A stretch of 58,609 nucleotides of DNA from CAIQQQ01 sp040399685 (GTDB lineage: Bacteria > Pseudomonadota > Alphaproteobacteria > Acetobacterales > Acetobacteraceae): NCBI GenBank assembly GCA_040399685.1, contig JBBART010000028.1, forward strand, positions 1-58,609. The letters are read 5' to 3'. Position numbers and translations under genes: made by a program. Under the pieces are notes generated by a model, which worked only from the letters and a program-made list of their open reading frames with translations, did no database searches and had not been told where the DNA came from. Below, one piece after another: positions 28,559-37,964 of this stretch. The number at the start of each line of letters is the position of its first letter. Position 1 is the first letter of the stretch.

Positions 28559-28977
28559 ATGCGGCTCATATGGCTCGTGCTTCGCGTCGCCGCCGCGAGC
28601 GCGCTGTGCGCCAGCCCCGCGGTGTTTCGCGACCACATGAACGGGTGGACGCTCGTCGACGGTCGCTGGGGACGCCCCAACGAATCGAACATGATCGAGC
28701 TGGTGGCGGCACCCACGACCCACATCGTGCGGCACCCACGACCCACATCGTGCGGGACTACGTGGTGGTCGAGAAGCGCGGGACGGACGTATTGAAGTTT
28801 GAGTGCGTCGGCGGCTGCGTGTGTTTCAACGGCGACCTGCCAGACGCAAACGCCTCGGTGAAGGTGCCGGTGCTCCTGGCGCAGCCGGGCGGCTGCACGA
28901 CGCAGCCCTGCGTCTTGCGCTTCGTGGCTGGCGGGCCGGACGTGACGATCCAGGGCGTTGGGGAGAGGTGTTTGTAG
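28559..28977 (+). pseudogene. small secreted protein broken by a 23-bp tandem duplication
   Basis: From ATG 28559: MRLIWLVLRVAAASALCASP is a signal peptide. The frame runs to ELVAAPTTHIVR and is then shifted by a second copy of a 23-nt unit (28708-28730 and 28731-28753). Removing one copy joins it to DYVVVEKRGTDVLKFECVGG and CVCFNGDLPDANASVKVPV, ending at the TAG 28975-28977. Without the duplication it would be about 130 residues and Cys-containing. Family not recognised. Confidence 0.75.
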
Positions 28978-28981
28978 ACAG

Positions 28982-29392
28982 TCAGTCTTTCCGCGACTTG
29001 CGTGGCCGCCGCTCGTCTTCTTCTTCTTCAAGCTCGTCCACGAGCTCGTCCAAGTCGATACCTTCCTCGTCTTCATCCTCTTCTTCTGCGCGTCTTTCTG
29101 CTTTCGACACAGGGTCGACGCGCGCCCGTGCCACGCGGTCGAGAGCCTCGGCCAGGCTCTCCGGCCCAGCCGCTGCTCCCGGCTGCGGAGCCGAGCGTGC
29201 AGCTTGGAGCCGCTGGATTCGCTCCGGGTCGTGCGCTTGGCAGAACCAGTTGTCAGCAGACTCGACCCACTTGGTGTACTCCGACGTGCACCGCATTCCC
29301 CGACTGTTCACAAAGGAGCACGGGCGAACCTTCCGGGCCTCCTGCCGCCCCTTCCCGCTGCCCTTGGGTGGGCCAAACATATCCATCGACAT
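28982..29392 (-). CDS. hypothetical protein with acidic tail
   Basis: 136 residues, MSMDMFGPPKGSGKGRQEAR..., with C-x(8)-C...C spacing in the first half and an acidic run (EEEDEDEEGIDLDELVDELE) near the end. Ends 4 nt from the convergent pseudogene. Not recognised. Confidence 0.55.
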   Translation of the reverse strand: MSMDMFGPPKGSGKGRQEARKVRPCSFVNSRGMRCTSEYTKWVESADNWFCQAHDPERIQRLQAARSAPQPGAAAGPESLAEALDRVARARVDPVSKAERRAEEEDEDEEGIDLDELVDELEEEEDERRPRKSRKD

Positions 29393-29597
29393 GCCATCTT
29401 TTTATTCCGCAGGTAAATATTCGAGTCGTTCGTCGCGTGCCACGAACGTCTTGAGCCGCTCCATCAGCAGCCACAACGCGTCGCGTTCGCCACGTCCGTC
29501 CCCATAAAGTTCCACACGTACAACCGCCACACGTCCCGCATTGTGCTAGAGCACGGCGAAAACGCCAATTATATCTGTCCGTCAACAATAAAAGCAT

Positions 29598-32579
29598 ATG
29601 GGCGCGCGCAGGGGTGCCCGCACAACCGCGCCGCCTCTTCTTTTGATGGTCGTTGCAGTCTTGTTTGCCGCCGGGCCTTTCGTGATCCTGACAAGCTTGG
29701 TCGCGGCACCCCTTTCCAAACCAAAAATGGCCAGGGTTGCTCCAGGGTTCTCCTTGACGCGTCAAGACTTGAAAGACCTCCTGCGTCTGTCGCCGCCGCC
29801 ACGGCTGCCGCCACCCCCAAGGCCGCCGCCGCCGCGGCCGCCACCCCCAAGACCGCCGCCGCCGCGGCCGCCACCGCCGAGCCCGCCACCGCCACGGCCG
29901 CCACCGCCGAGCCCGCCACCGCCACGGCCGCCTCCGCCGAGCCCTCCGCCACCGAAGCCGCCCAGCCCGCCACCGCCACGGCCGCCGCCGCCACGGCCGC
30001 CACCCCCCAGCCCGCCATCGCCATGGCCGCCACCCCCCAGCCCGCCACCGCCACGGCCGCCACCACCGAGCCCGCCACCGCCACGGCAACCCCCCAGCCC
30101 GCCGTCACCCAAGCCGCCGAGCCCACCACCGCCGGTGCCGCCGCCGGCCCTCAGTCCTCCGAAGCCACCACCACCAAGGCCACCACCACCCCCCTCCCCG
30201 CCGCTGCCGAGCCCGCCGTCACCAAAGCCGCCAAGCCCGCCGCCGCCGGTGCCGCCGGCGGCCCTCAGTCCGCCGAGGCCGCCCCCGGGTTTTTCAACGT
30301 CCGGCGTGACCGCCTCGGGCGGCAAGTATTACATCAACGGGGTCATGAATCCACCCCTCACAATCAACGAAGACCAGACATACACGTTCGACGTGTCGGA
30401 CGTTTCCATGGGGAATCATCCTTTTCGGTTTTCAATGGGCGCCGACGGCGCTGGAGGTCAGATTGTCAATGGAGTCACAATTAGCGCCTCTTTGGTGAGC
30501 ATAACCGTCACGAGCAGCATCGCGTCATTCTGGTATTACTGCACAAATCATGCAGGGATGGGCAACGTGGTCACAGTCGTCGGACCGCCGCCGCCAACCC
30601 CGCCGCCGCCCAGTCCGCCGCCACCGAGACCTCCCGTTGGAATCGCAGTCCTCACGGCAACTGGCTCCAACGGTGACGCCGCGCCAAGTAGCTACTACGA
30701 TACCAAGTTTGGGAGTTACACGTATGCAACCAACCTCACTCCCCCGTTCCCCGTTTGGCTGTCAAACAGGCCAATGAACTTTCCGACTGATAGCCCGGAA
30801 TTGTATGTGAACGTCACCGGGGGTCCATTGAGGTACCTCTCGTTCGTCAGTATGGGACAAGCAACCGCGCATTATACGAAACAGCTTTTCTTTGTGTTCA
30901 ATTCCAGCTACACCTACGCGCATAACATGACGTGTGACCTGCGCGTCTATGCGCAGACGGTTGTATTTCCGGAGCCGGTGATAACCTCCAACTTCACCAT
31001 CATAGCAGGACCCCCGTGCTATTCTGTGCAATATGGACAGTCCACTTTTGGACTCAGTCAGCTCCAAGTTTCGCCTATTCCGCCCTCTCCCTCGCCGCCG
31101 CTTCCGCCGCCGTCGCCGCCGTCGCCGCCGCCCTACCCGCCCGCGCCCCCGAACTCGGTCACTATGGATTGTCTGCAGGCGGGGTGCGACGCCCGGCGCT
31201 CCTACTACAATCCCAACGAGACTGTCATCACGGCAACCACCGCTCCGACGCTGAGGTTGAACTGGTCGACCACGATGCGGGGCTCGGTGATTGCGCAGCC
31301 AATCTATGCGACCAAAGTTTGGGCTAGGGGGTCCACCAGGGACATGGTGTTCACGGGAACGGACGAGGGCTTTGTGTACGGCCTGGACGCAGTCACCGGA
31401 GAAACAGTGTGGTCCACCTCCTTTGTCGGCGAGTTTGGGGTCAAGTATTACGGCTACTGGTGCAGCCCCTACCAAAACTACGGCATAGGCGGCACGCCCG
31501 TCATTGACAAGGCGACATACACCGTCTACGTCGTGTACTTGGGGTCGCTGTATGCGCTCGATCTGAGCACGGGTGCCACCCGACCCGGGTGGCCCGTGTA
31601 CCTCTACGACTACCTCCTCGAGTACAACTTCGGCGGGCTGACGCTGCACAACGGCCTTGTGTACGTCACCGTCGGCGGCCTGGCGTGCGACATGCCGCAG
31701 CCGTACGTCGGGTCCGTCATCTCAGTGAACGCCACGTCCGCCGCCATCGTCAGCTATTTCAACTTAACCACCCACGTCAACGGCGCTGGCGGCGGGGTGT
31801 GGGGCTCGGGCGGGGCCGTCGTCGCGGCCGTCAACGGCGTGGACTACGCGTGGGTGGCCAGCGGGAACGGCCTGGGTGCGAACGAATGGCAGGGGAACGC
31901 GGAAAAAGTTTTAAAACTGAACGTGGGCCAGTTGAGCGTCAACGGCAGCTTCGGGGTGGAGGGCAAGCCAAACGGGTATCCGGACGCCGACTTTGGCGCG
32001 ACTCCCACGGTGTTCACCCCCACCGGCGGCTGCGCCGCCACGCTGGTGGCTGCGGAGAACAAGGCGGGCATACTGTACCTGCTGTACGCAACGAACATGT
32101 CGATGGTCGGTGCCTACCAGATGGCTGACGAATCCGAAATCGGGAACTTCATCACCAGCCCGGTGTACAACCCTGCGCTCAATATCCTGTACGTGACCGC
32201 GTCGAACGACGTCCTCGCGAACAAGAGCTCCTACCCCAACGCGACGGACTTTCCGAGCGTCGGCCGCGGCCTGCAGGCGTACAAGGTGGCTGCAAACTGC
32301 ACGCTGCAGCTGCTGTGGCACTCCAGTTACAACATAGTTCAAACCCAGCAAGAGGTCCCATACACAACGCCGGTGGTCGCGGGCAGCGTGGTGTACTTTG
32401 GGTCCGGTGACAAAGGAGGGCTCTACGCGGTGCAGGCCGCGAACGGCACGCTGTTGTGGAACTACACCGTGCCAGGCGCCGTCTTCGGGGCCCCGACTGT
32501 GATGTACGGGAAGCTGTTTGCAGCCTCCTACATCGGAGGACACACGTCCGTGAGCAAGATGTTCATGTTTTCAGTGTAA
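29598..32579 (+). CDS. membrane-anchored cupredoxin plus PQQ-like beta-propeller protein with proline-rich linkers
   Basis: 993 residues. An N-terminal membrane anchor (about 13-37); a long PPRPPPPRPPPP/SPPPP stalk (64-235); a cupredoxin-like domain (about 236-325) with GNHPFRF and YYCTNHAGMGNVV supplying the H...C-x2-H-x2-M ligands of a blue-copper site; a second PPP linker; a small domain; a third linker; and a C-terminal PQQ/quinoprotein-type propeller (TGTDEGFVYGLDAVTGETVW, TPVIDKATYTVYVVYLGSLY). Many N-x-S/T sites. Likely a surface protein; electron transfer or binding role unknown. Confidence 0.75.
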   Translation: MGARRGARTTAPPLLLMVVAVLFAAGPFVILTSLVAAPLSKPKMARVAPGFSLTRQDLKDLLRLSPPPRLPPPPRPPPPRPPPPRPPPPRPPPPSPPPPRPPPPSPPPPRPPPPSPPPPKPPSPPPPRPPPPRPPPPSPPSPWPPPPSPPPPRPPPPSPPPPRQPPSPPSPKPPSPPPPVPPPALSPPKPPPPRPPPPPSPPLPSPPSPKPPSPPPPVPPAALSPPRPPPGFSTSGVTASGGKYYINGVMNPPLTINEDQTYTFDVSDVSMGNHPFRFSMGADGAGGQIVNGVTISASLVSITVTSSIASFWYYCTNHAGMGNVVTVVGPPPPTPPPPSPPPPRPPVGIAVLTATGSNGDAAPSSYYDTKFGSYTYATNLTPPFPVWLSNRPMNFPTDSPELYVNVTGGPLRYLSFVSMGQATAHYTKQLFFVFNSSYTYAHNMTCDLRVYAQTVVFPEPVITSNFTIIAGPPCYSVQYGQSTFGLSQLQVSPIPPSPSPPLPPPSPPSPPPYPPAPPNSVTMDCLQAGCDARRSYYNPNETVITATTAPTLRLNWSTTMRGSVIAQPIYATKVWARGSTRDMVFTGTDEGFVYGLDAVTGETVWSTSFVGEFGVKYYGYWCSPYQNYGIGGTPVIDKATYTVYVVYLGSLYALDLSTGATRPGWPVYLYDYLLEYNFGGLTLHNGLVYVTVGGLACDMPQPYVGSVISVNATSAAIVSYFNLTTHVNGAGGGVWGSGGAVVAAVNGVDYAWVASGNGLGANEWQGNAEKVLKLNVGQLSVNGSFGVEGKPNGYPDADFGATPTVFTPTGGCAATLVAAENKAGILYLLYATNMSMVGAYQMADESEIGNFITSPVYNPALNILYVTASNDVLANKSSYPNATDFPSVGRGLQAYKVAANCTLQLLWHSSYNIVQTQQEVPYTTPVVAGSVVYFGSGDKGGLYAVQAANGTLLWNYTVPGAVFGAPTVMYGKLFAASYIGGHTSVSKMFMFSV

Positions 32580-32600
32580 TTTCCGATTCCTAGGCTCACC

Positions 32601-33057
32601 ATGAAGCAGAAGCAGCTCATGCCGTGCGCGCGCGCGCGCGACCTGCCGCCAGCCGCTGACGCCCGCGCGCAGGTCCCGCTTCCGCGGCAAGGAGCTGTTG
32701 GGCAGCAAGAAGATGTGCGTGAAGCGCATGGCGGCGCAGGCGGCGGCTGACAAGAAGAAGAAGAACCGCTACCGCCCCGGCGTCTTGGCGCTGAAGGAGA
32801 TCCGGCGCTACCAGAAGAGCACGGACCTGATGATCCGCAAGATGCCGTTCCAGCGCCTGGTGCGCGAGCTCGCGCAGGAGCGCTGCTCGGAGCTGCGCTT
32901 CCAGAGCGACGCGTTGCTGGCGCTGCAGGAGGCCTCGGAGGCGTACCTGACGGGCCTGTTCGCTGACACCAACCTGTGCGCCATCCACGCCAAACGCGTC
33001 ACCATCATGCCCAAGGACATGCAGCTGGCGCGCCGCATTCGCGGCGAGCGCGCTTGA
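32601..33057 (+). CDS. histone H3, apparent frameshift in the tail
   Basis: The fold domain is unmistakable: RYRPGVLALKEIRRYQKSTD, KMPFQRLVREL, DALLALQEASEAYLTGLF, then HAKRVTIMPKDMQLARRIRG. The tail differs from cellular H3 (it lacks ARTKQTARKS) and is Lys/Arg-rich. The ATG at 32601 (MKQKQLMPCARAR) is one frame off the domain; the switch must lie in the CG run 32625-32640. An indel there, real or an error, would give a protein of about 152 residues. No other core histone is seen in the window. Probably packages or marks viral DNA. Confidence 0.9.
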
Positions 33058-33195
33058 GAAAGCAGCCCAAGAGAGTTTTTACCTCGGTTTCTCTCACAAT
33101 GTAAAGGGTTTCCTGCCCACTCTCGAAACGTCGCGCGTGCAGACGCACGCATTCGTCACGCACGCAATATTTAGACGTGGCATCAAACCCAGCAG

Positions 33196-33798
33196 ATGTC
33201 CATGGAGCTGCGCGAGCGCCCCGAGCCGGCGGAACCACCTAAAAAGGGACGCACGTACAGCAAATGGACTGAAGACGAGAAAAACGAGTTTCTTGCGGCC
33301 CTCGAGCACAACGGGGGTGTCTTTGACGCGTTGGTCGCGGACCGCATCCCCTCAAAAACCTACACGCAGAAGAGGGACTTTTTCTACCGCTGGCAGCAAA
33401 AGCATCGCGCGCCGGTCGCGGACGAAAGCCTGGTCCCGGCGCCGTTTGCTGTGTACATCTACCCGGAGGACGGCACATTGAGGCCGCTCCAGATGGATAT
33501 TCAAAAGGCGTCAACCCTGGGCAGGCTCCTACGGCACCTGAACGAGAAATACGGGACGCATGTTCAACTGCTGCCCTTCATGGGCGCCGGCTGGCTGGAC
33601 GACGCGGCATCCACCCAGCTGGCGCGAGAGGCGCTGCGCACATCCACCGGCGTCATTGTGCACGACGTCGCGCTTCGCGCCAAGCCGGACGAACCCGCGC
33701 CGACCGAGCCGGCGAGACAGACCCCGCAAGAGACGGAATTGGACGGGTTTGACCTTGACGATTTTTTAATGTCGGACGACTTTCCGACAGACCTATGA
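33196..33798 (+). CDS. SANT/Myb-like domain protein
   Basis: 200 residues. YSKWTEDEKNEFLAALEHNG followed by RIPSKTYTQKRDFFYRW has the spaced W/F pattern of a single SANT/Myb repeat. The C-terminus is acidic (DGFDLDDFLMSDDFPTDL), like an activation domain. AATATTTAGACG lies about 20-30 nt above the ATG. Its stop overlaps the next start (ATGA at 33795). Likely a transcription regulator. Confidence 0.65.
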   Translation: MSMELRERPEPAEPPKKGRTYSKWTEDEKNEFLAALEHNGGVFDALVADRIPSKTYTQKRDFFYRWQQKHRAPVADESLVPAPFAVYIYPEDGTLRPLQMDIQKASTLGRLLRHLNEKYGTHVQLLPFMGAGWLDDAASTQLAREALRTSTGVIVHDVALRAKPDEPAPTEPARQTPQETELDGFDLDDFLMSDDFPTDL

Positions 33799-34085
33799 GC
33801 CCTCGTGAGTGCGTCGAGTGCGGCGGCAAGCTCGCGCGCGGGGCCCGGGACTGCACCCTGTGCGACGAGCCCGTGTGCCGCGCCTGCGTGGCCGCGTGCA
33901 GCGCGTGCGGCGGCGCGGTGTGCGGCACCTGCGTGAACGACCGGTGCTTGGCGTGTGTCGTGTGCGCTCGGGCGGTGTGCGAGGGCTGCGCCAGAGACTG
34001 GATCGCGGCAGCGCCGTCGCGCGAGGACGAGGGGCGGGAGGAAGAATTTGAATGTTTCGAATGCACGGGGGGCGCGCCGCAGTGA
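33795..34085 (+). CDS. cysteine-rich zinc-binding (RING/B-box-like) protein
   Basis: 96 residues with regular C-x2-C pairs (CVECGG, CTLCDEPVCRAC, CSACGG, CLACVVCARAVCEGC) over the first 70 residues, then an acidic tail. Starts inside the stop of the SANT gene (ATGA overlap). Could be a treble-clef ligase or adaptor; not placed in a family. Confidence 0.6.
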   Translation: MSPRECVECGGKLARGARDCTLCDEPVCRACVAACSACGGAVCGTCVNDRCLACVVCARAVCEGCARDWIAAAPSREDEGREEEFECFECTGGAPQ

Positions 34086-34087
34086 AA

Positions 34088-34459
34088 ATGAAACCCTCTT
34101 CTTGTATGACGCTTTTCGACTCGCCTTCCGGCAAGGCGTTCCTTGCGGACCACGAGTTCACACGCGGGTGCCCGGCCGCCGCCCCAGCGCGCGCGGCGTC
34201 GCTTGGCGACTGGGCCAGGGTGCCCGTGCGACTGTTGCCGCCGCACCCCCTCGCAGTCCTGGTGCGCGCGTGTCGCGCGAAAAGCGACCTAGCCTGACGA
34301 CACGCGCGCCAGGTCGGGGTCGTGTGGGGCAGCGACGCGGCTGGCGGGGTGCTGCTCCCGCACATTCCGGCGGGGGACATGGCACGCCACGACACGAAAG
34401 AGGATGCGCGATTTCTGGACACTCTTAAGGCGCTCGGCGTTTTACACGAGCTCGACTGA
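34088..34459 (+). pseudogene. hypothetical gene with in-frame TGA
   Basis: ATG 34088 gives MKPSSCMTLFDSPSGKAFLA... to a TGA at 34295-34297. The same frame continues with good coding look (RHARQVGVVWGSDAAGGVLL...FLDTLKALGVLHELD) to a TGA at 34457-34459. One gene with a nonsense change, or readthrough. Family not recognised. Confidence 0.5.
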
Positions 34460-34840
34460 CAGCGTGAACTCGCGGCTGTCGAATGCGAGCAGCAGCACTC
34501 GAACGTCCGGCGAGTCCGTCAGCAGGCTCGCGGGAACTGGCACGGGCGCGTCCGCGCCGTCGTCCGCCAGGTCACGCTTCTCCGTGCGGCAGGGGATAGG
34601 CAGCCACGCGCCGTTTACTTGAAGCGCCGCGTAGCACGGCCACCGGGGCTGCACGCCTTTGAAGCACGTCACGTGCATCTCGCGCGTGCCGCGCGCCAGC
34701 AGCCGTCGGTGCTTGACAGACAGGGGTACAGTGGCGTCCACCGTGGCCGACACGACTGTCCAGCCGTCCGCGACGGTCTCCGGCTCGTCGTGCACCAGCC
34801 GCTGCAGCGGCAGGATGGTGATGGGCCGGCGGCGGGGCAT
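34442..34840 (-). CDS. hypothetical protein
   Basis: 132 residues from ATG 34840 (MPRRRPITILPLQRLVHDEP...). An ATG at 34894 would add 18 residues but overlaps the divergent gene start. Overlaps the preceding convergent gene by 18 bp. Not recognised. Confidence 0.5.
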   Translation of the reverse strand: MPRRRPITILPLQRLVHDEPETVADGWTVVSATVDATVPLSVKHRRLLARGTREMHVTCFKGVQPRWPCYAALQVNGAWLPIPCRTEKRDLADDGADAPVPVPASLLTDSPDVRVLLLAFDSREFTLSVELV

Positions 34841-34882
34841 TTGTCCGACAAGACTAAAAGGGTGACTCCGAGCACCGTCCTT

Positions 34883-35991
34883 ATGACGCGTCATAGGTAT
34901 CTCAACTTTGTCTCGGCACTGAGATCTGCAGGCACTGTGTGCCTATTTCTGCTCTCTAACAACGCTCAAACAGCCCCAGTTCCGCCGGGTGGGTGCGCTC
35001 GCGCTGTCGCCTTGCGCGCCGCTGACCCGCCTGGGCAGGGTGGGCGTCCGCACGCAGCCCCTGTGGCTACACCGTAACGCACGTGTCCGTGTCCGCAAAA
35101 GGGGTGTCGCTTGATCACGCATTGGGCGGTCTTGGCAACATCTTGTCGTCCTACTGGAACGCAAGGGCGCTGGCCGCGATGTCGGGCCTGTGTTTCAGGG
35201 CGCCCGCGTTCAGAAGGGCACCTGACTCCTGGATAAAAAGCCTCCCGGCGTCGGTCTGCGAGGGCGGCTGGGACGCGGTGGCCTCGGCCGAGGTGCACCG
35301 CCAGGTCTGCGGGTCCTGTCAAGGACGTATGACGCACCCTCACGAGTGTGCTGGCTGGTGGGTCCACTTTGCCGCCACCGTCCGTAGGGACACCAGGCTT
35401 GCCCTGGACCTCTGGGCAAAGAAAAACGCGGCGTCGGTCCCGACGTTCAACGCCGGAGACGTGGTCATCTACGACCGCTGCGAAGAAAACGACTCCATCT
35501 TTGGACACGTGGCGTACGGTCCGGCTGGGTGGAGCCTCTACAACACCATCGCCTGCGACGAAGGGTGCTCGCTCACGGTTGTCTGCGTCCCCGAGACGGA
35601 CCACGGCGTGTGCCTCCTTAAGCGGGTGGCGCTGCTGGAGTTTCTCTTCCGGCGGCATCCGCTGGCGCGAGTCCGGCTCTCGTGTGAGCACACGAACTGT
35701 ATGGTCGAAGCGCACAACATCGGCGGCGTCACGGACTCGTTCAACGCCTTTTACCACATCGTCTTTGCGCCCAACGTCTACGCGGACCTCTCCACGTTCG
35801 CGCTGTGGGGCGGCGTCGCAAACACGGGCGTCGTGCGTATGCCCGCCGTGCAGAGCTTCATCTACACCGGGTTCGCCTCACCCGGCTTTGTGTGGGAGAA
35901 CACGTCTTCGCTTCTGGGCACGCAGCCGGACATGGCGGCCGGCGGCCGGGTGGACGCTGCGAAACTGCGGACTTGGTTGCTTGAACACTAA
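34883..35991 (+). pseudogene. fucosyltransferase-like secreted/Golgi enzyme with a frameshift
   Basis: ATG 34883 gives an N-terminal anchor (NFVSALRSAGTVCLFLLSNN) in one frame. From about 35025 the coding look moves one frame (CGYTVTHVSVSAKGVSLDHA, then LGGLGNILSSYWNARALAAM). G-G-L-G-N followed by an Ala-rich helix is the usual start of GT11/GT23/O-fucosyltransferase-like folds. The rest of the domain runs intact to 35991. Either an indel between 35023 and 35077 or a missed short intron. Confidence 0.5.
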
Positions 35992-36086
35992 AGCCCAAAA
36001 AAGGAGACGCCCGGTGGAGGGCCGGCCCGCCGCCGGCTGACACTTATTTGCCGTCGAGAGAGTGACTTGTAGGCGCTTCTTCACTC

Positions 36087-36612
36087 ATGCGAGCGGTCCT
36101 CGTTCTTGCGCTCCAGGCGCTCGCGGCCGCCGGGATGTACAGCGACACGCTCCCCGCGGTCATTCGACAGGGGGTCGAGGACACGCTGGGTGAGACGTGC
36201 TGCGAAGGGCGGACGTACATGGAGCTGATACGCATCGTGAGCAACAACTTCGCCGACCCAGTCTATCTGAAAGGTGGGCTGGTCAGGGACCTCGTGCGCA
36301 CGAACGACACTGCCAGTTTTTTAGATGTCGACGTCGGCTTCAACATTCCGTTCGCCGTCGTCGCGCAGCGGCTCACGAGCGCAGGCGTGCACCACCTCTC
36401 GATGCCCGACTTTCATTTCTTCACGGTGGGCCCGATGGACGGCCCACACTCGGACGGCACCGGGTTGTACGGTCCAGGGCCCACCGGCTACGACCTCGCC
36501 GACGTCGAGACGCCGGCCAACGTCGGCCAACGCCGGCCAACCACAATGAAGTTGTTTTCTATGGGGACAATGCAGATGGCCTGTATGGGCAGCTGTTGCA
36601 ACCAGGCCGGCG
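36087..36612 (+). pseudogene. nucleotidyltransferase-like protein, frameshifted and truncated by a Fanzor-family element
   Basis: Signal-like start (MRAVLVLALQALAAAG). YLKGGLVRDLVRTNDTASFL then DVDVGFN is the GG...RD...DxD pattern of Pol-beta-type nucleotidyltransferases. At 36517-36536 two extra 10-nt copies of G(C/T)CGGCCAAC shift the frame. Removing them rejoins ETPAN to HNEVVFYGDNADGLYGQLLQ. That frame then runs into the element at 36613. Doubly broken. Confidence 0.7.
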
Positions 36613-36756
36613 GGTCAACCTTCGGGAAGACTTACAACAAACTACGAGCCAGGGGTGCGTGGCCCGCTTGACTTCTTAAAACATAGCAGATGACTAACGC
36701 TTCTGACACACACTCACTTCTTTTAGGTGGAACTTCTTAAAAGTGGGACCCCCCTG
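36613..36756 (+). mobile_element. 144-bp right-end fragment of the Fanzor element family
   Basis: Matches 8430-8573 with few changes, ends GTGGGACCCCCCTG and is followed by TA (36757-36758). There is no left terminal repeat; it abuts the nucleotidyltransferase remnant. It keeps most of the candidate guide-RNA region. Confidence 0.8.
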
Positions 36757-36896
36757 TACCAAAGACGAAAGAGACCGGCAAGCCGGCAGAAACCTGTCGT
36801 TCTTGGTGGCGTCTTGTCTTCGAACGTGCGTCGACGAACCCAAATGGTGATAAAACAAATCTTTTGTTACACGTTCACTTTCTTCTTTCTCCCAGC

Positions 36897-37958
36897 ATGC
36901 CGCCGCCGTCGCAGGACCCGCTGCTGCTTGAACGGCTCAACCCACACCCCAGGGACGCGCGCATCGTGTTTGACGAGCCAAGCCACAAGTACACGCTCGA
37001 CGGATCCCTGGTCTTCACAAAGTCGGTGTCCGGCTTGGTGCACGCCTGCTTCCCCGAGTTTGACGCGAAGAAGATTGTGAACCAGTACTTTAGCTCGTGG
37101 GCGGCGAATAAGGACTCAAAATACTTTAGCCTCATCCGCTACCTCCGCCACGTCCTCAGCCTGGACGACGAGACCGTCAAGAACGAGATTGCGGCCAGCT
37201 GGAACGCGGCGGGCAAGGCGGCGAGCGGCGCGGGCACCAAAACGCACCTGGTACGGCCACACGTGTTTGACTCGTGGGTGCCTGCGCTCACACCTCCGCA
37301 GGACATTGAGTTGCTGATCAACGAGGACGCTCGCAGCGACGCCAGCAACGAGGATCTCGTCAAATACCACGCGTGGCGCGCCACTGTCCCAGACTGGGAG
37401 CCGTACCGCACAGAGTGGTCGGTGTTTCACGAAGAGGCGTGCATCAGCGGCCAAATCGACTCGCTGTGGCGCGACAAGGACGGCAAGTTCCACATGCTGG
37501 ACTGGAAACGGTGCAAGCTCATCGAGCCCGAGTCCCGCGAGAAGGGCTTCCAGCCGTTCCACAAGCTGCCGAACAGCAACCTCGGCCACTACACCGTCCA
37601 GCAAAACGCCTACGCCTACATCCTGCAGAGCAAGTACGGCATCGAGTGCGAGACCCTCAGCCTCATGCAGCTGCACCCGGACATCCCCACCTTCCGGGTC
37701 TGGCCCTTAGAGCTCCTGCCCGAGGAGACCGCGCTGGCCTTCAAGCGTCGCGCGGACGCCGTCAAGGCTGGCGAGATTGTGGGCATGGTGTCGGCCAGCG
37801 CGGGCAAGCCGCCGCTCACAGAGGAGCAGGCGGCGGCGCGCGAGGCTGAGAAGGCCAGCGACGCGCGCATCCGGGCCGCGCTCCTGGCGCGCGCGAAGGT
37901 GCTGGAGGCGAAGTGGGAGGAGGGGGGCGCCAAGCGGGCGCGCAGCGACGCGGTGTGA
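36897..37958 (+). CDS. PD-(D/E)XK (RecB-like) nuclease
   Basis: 353 residues. HEEACISGQIDSLW, then HMLDWKRCKLIEPE, then YTVQQNAYAYIL gives the E...G-x-ID...DWK...Q-x3-Y order of RecB-type PD-(D/E)XK exonucleases common in large DNA viruses. The C-terminal 60 residues are a charged helix. A pyrimidine tract ending CCCAG stands just before the ATG. Likely in DNA recombination or repair. Confidence 0.75.
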   Translation: MPPPSQDPLLLERLNPHPRDARIVFDEPSHKYTLDGSLVFTKSVSGLVHACFPEFDAKKIVNQYFSSWAANKDSKYFSLIRYLRHVLSLDDETVKNEIAASWNAAGKAASGAGTKTHLVRPHVFDSWVPALTPPQDIELLINEDARSDASNEDLVKYHAWRATVPDWEPYRTEWSVFHEEACISGQIDSLWRDKDGKFHMLDWKRCKLIEPESREKGFQPFHKLPNSNLGHYTVQQNAYAYILQSKYGIECETLSLMQLHPDIPTFRVWPLELLPEETALAFKRRADAVKAGEIVGMVSASAGKPPLTEEQAAAREAEKASDARIRAALLARAKVLEAKWEEGGAKRARSDAV

Positions 37959-37964
37959 AACCAG

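Noticed and set aside
29762..30325. Gly-rich and Trp/Arg-rich frames opposite the second proline stalk
   Set aside because: Same reason: repeat-driven shadows of the 29598-32579 gene.
34295..34297. In-frame TGA as evidence of a reassigned stop codon
   Set aside because: TGA ends most intact genes here, so reassignment is not supported; nonsense change or readthrough is simpler.
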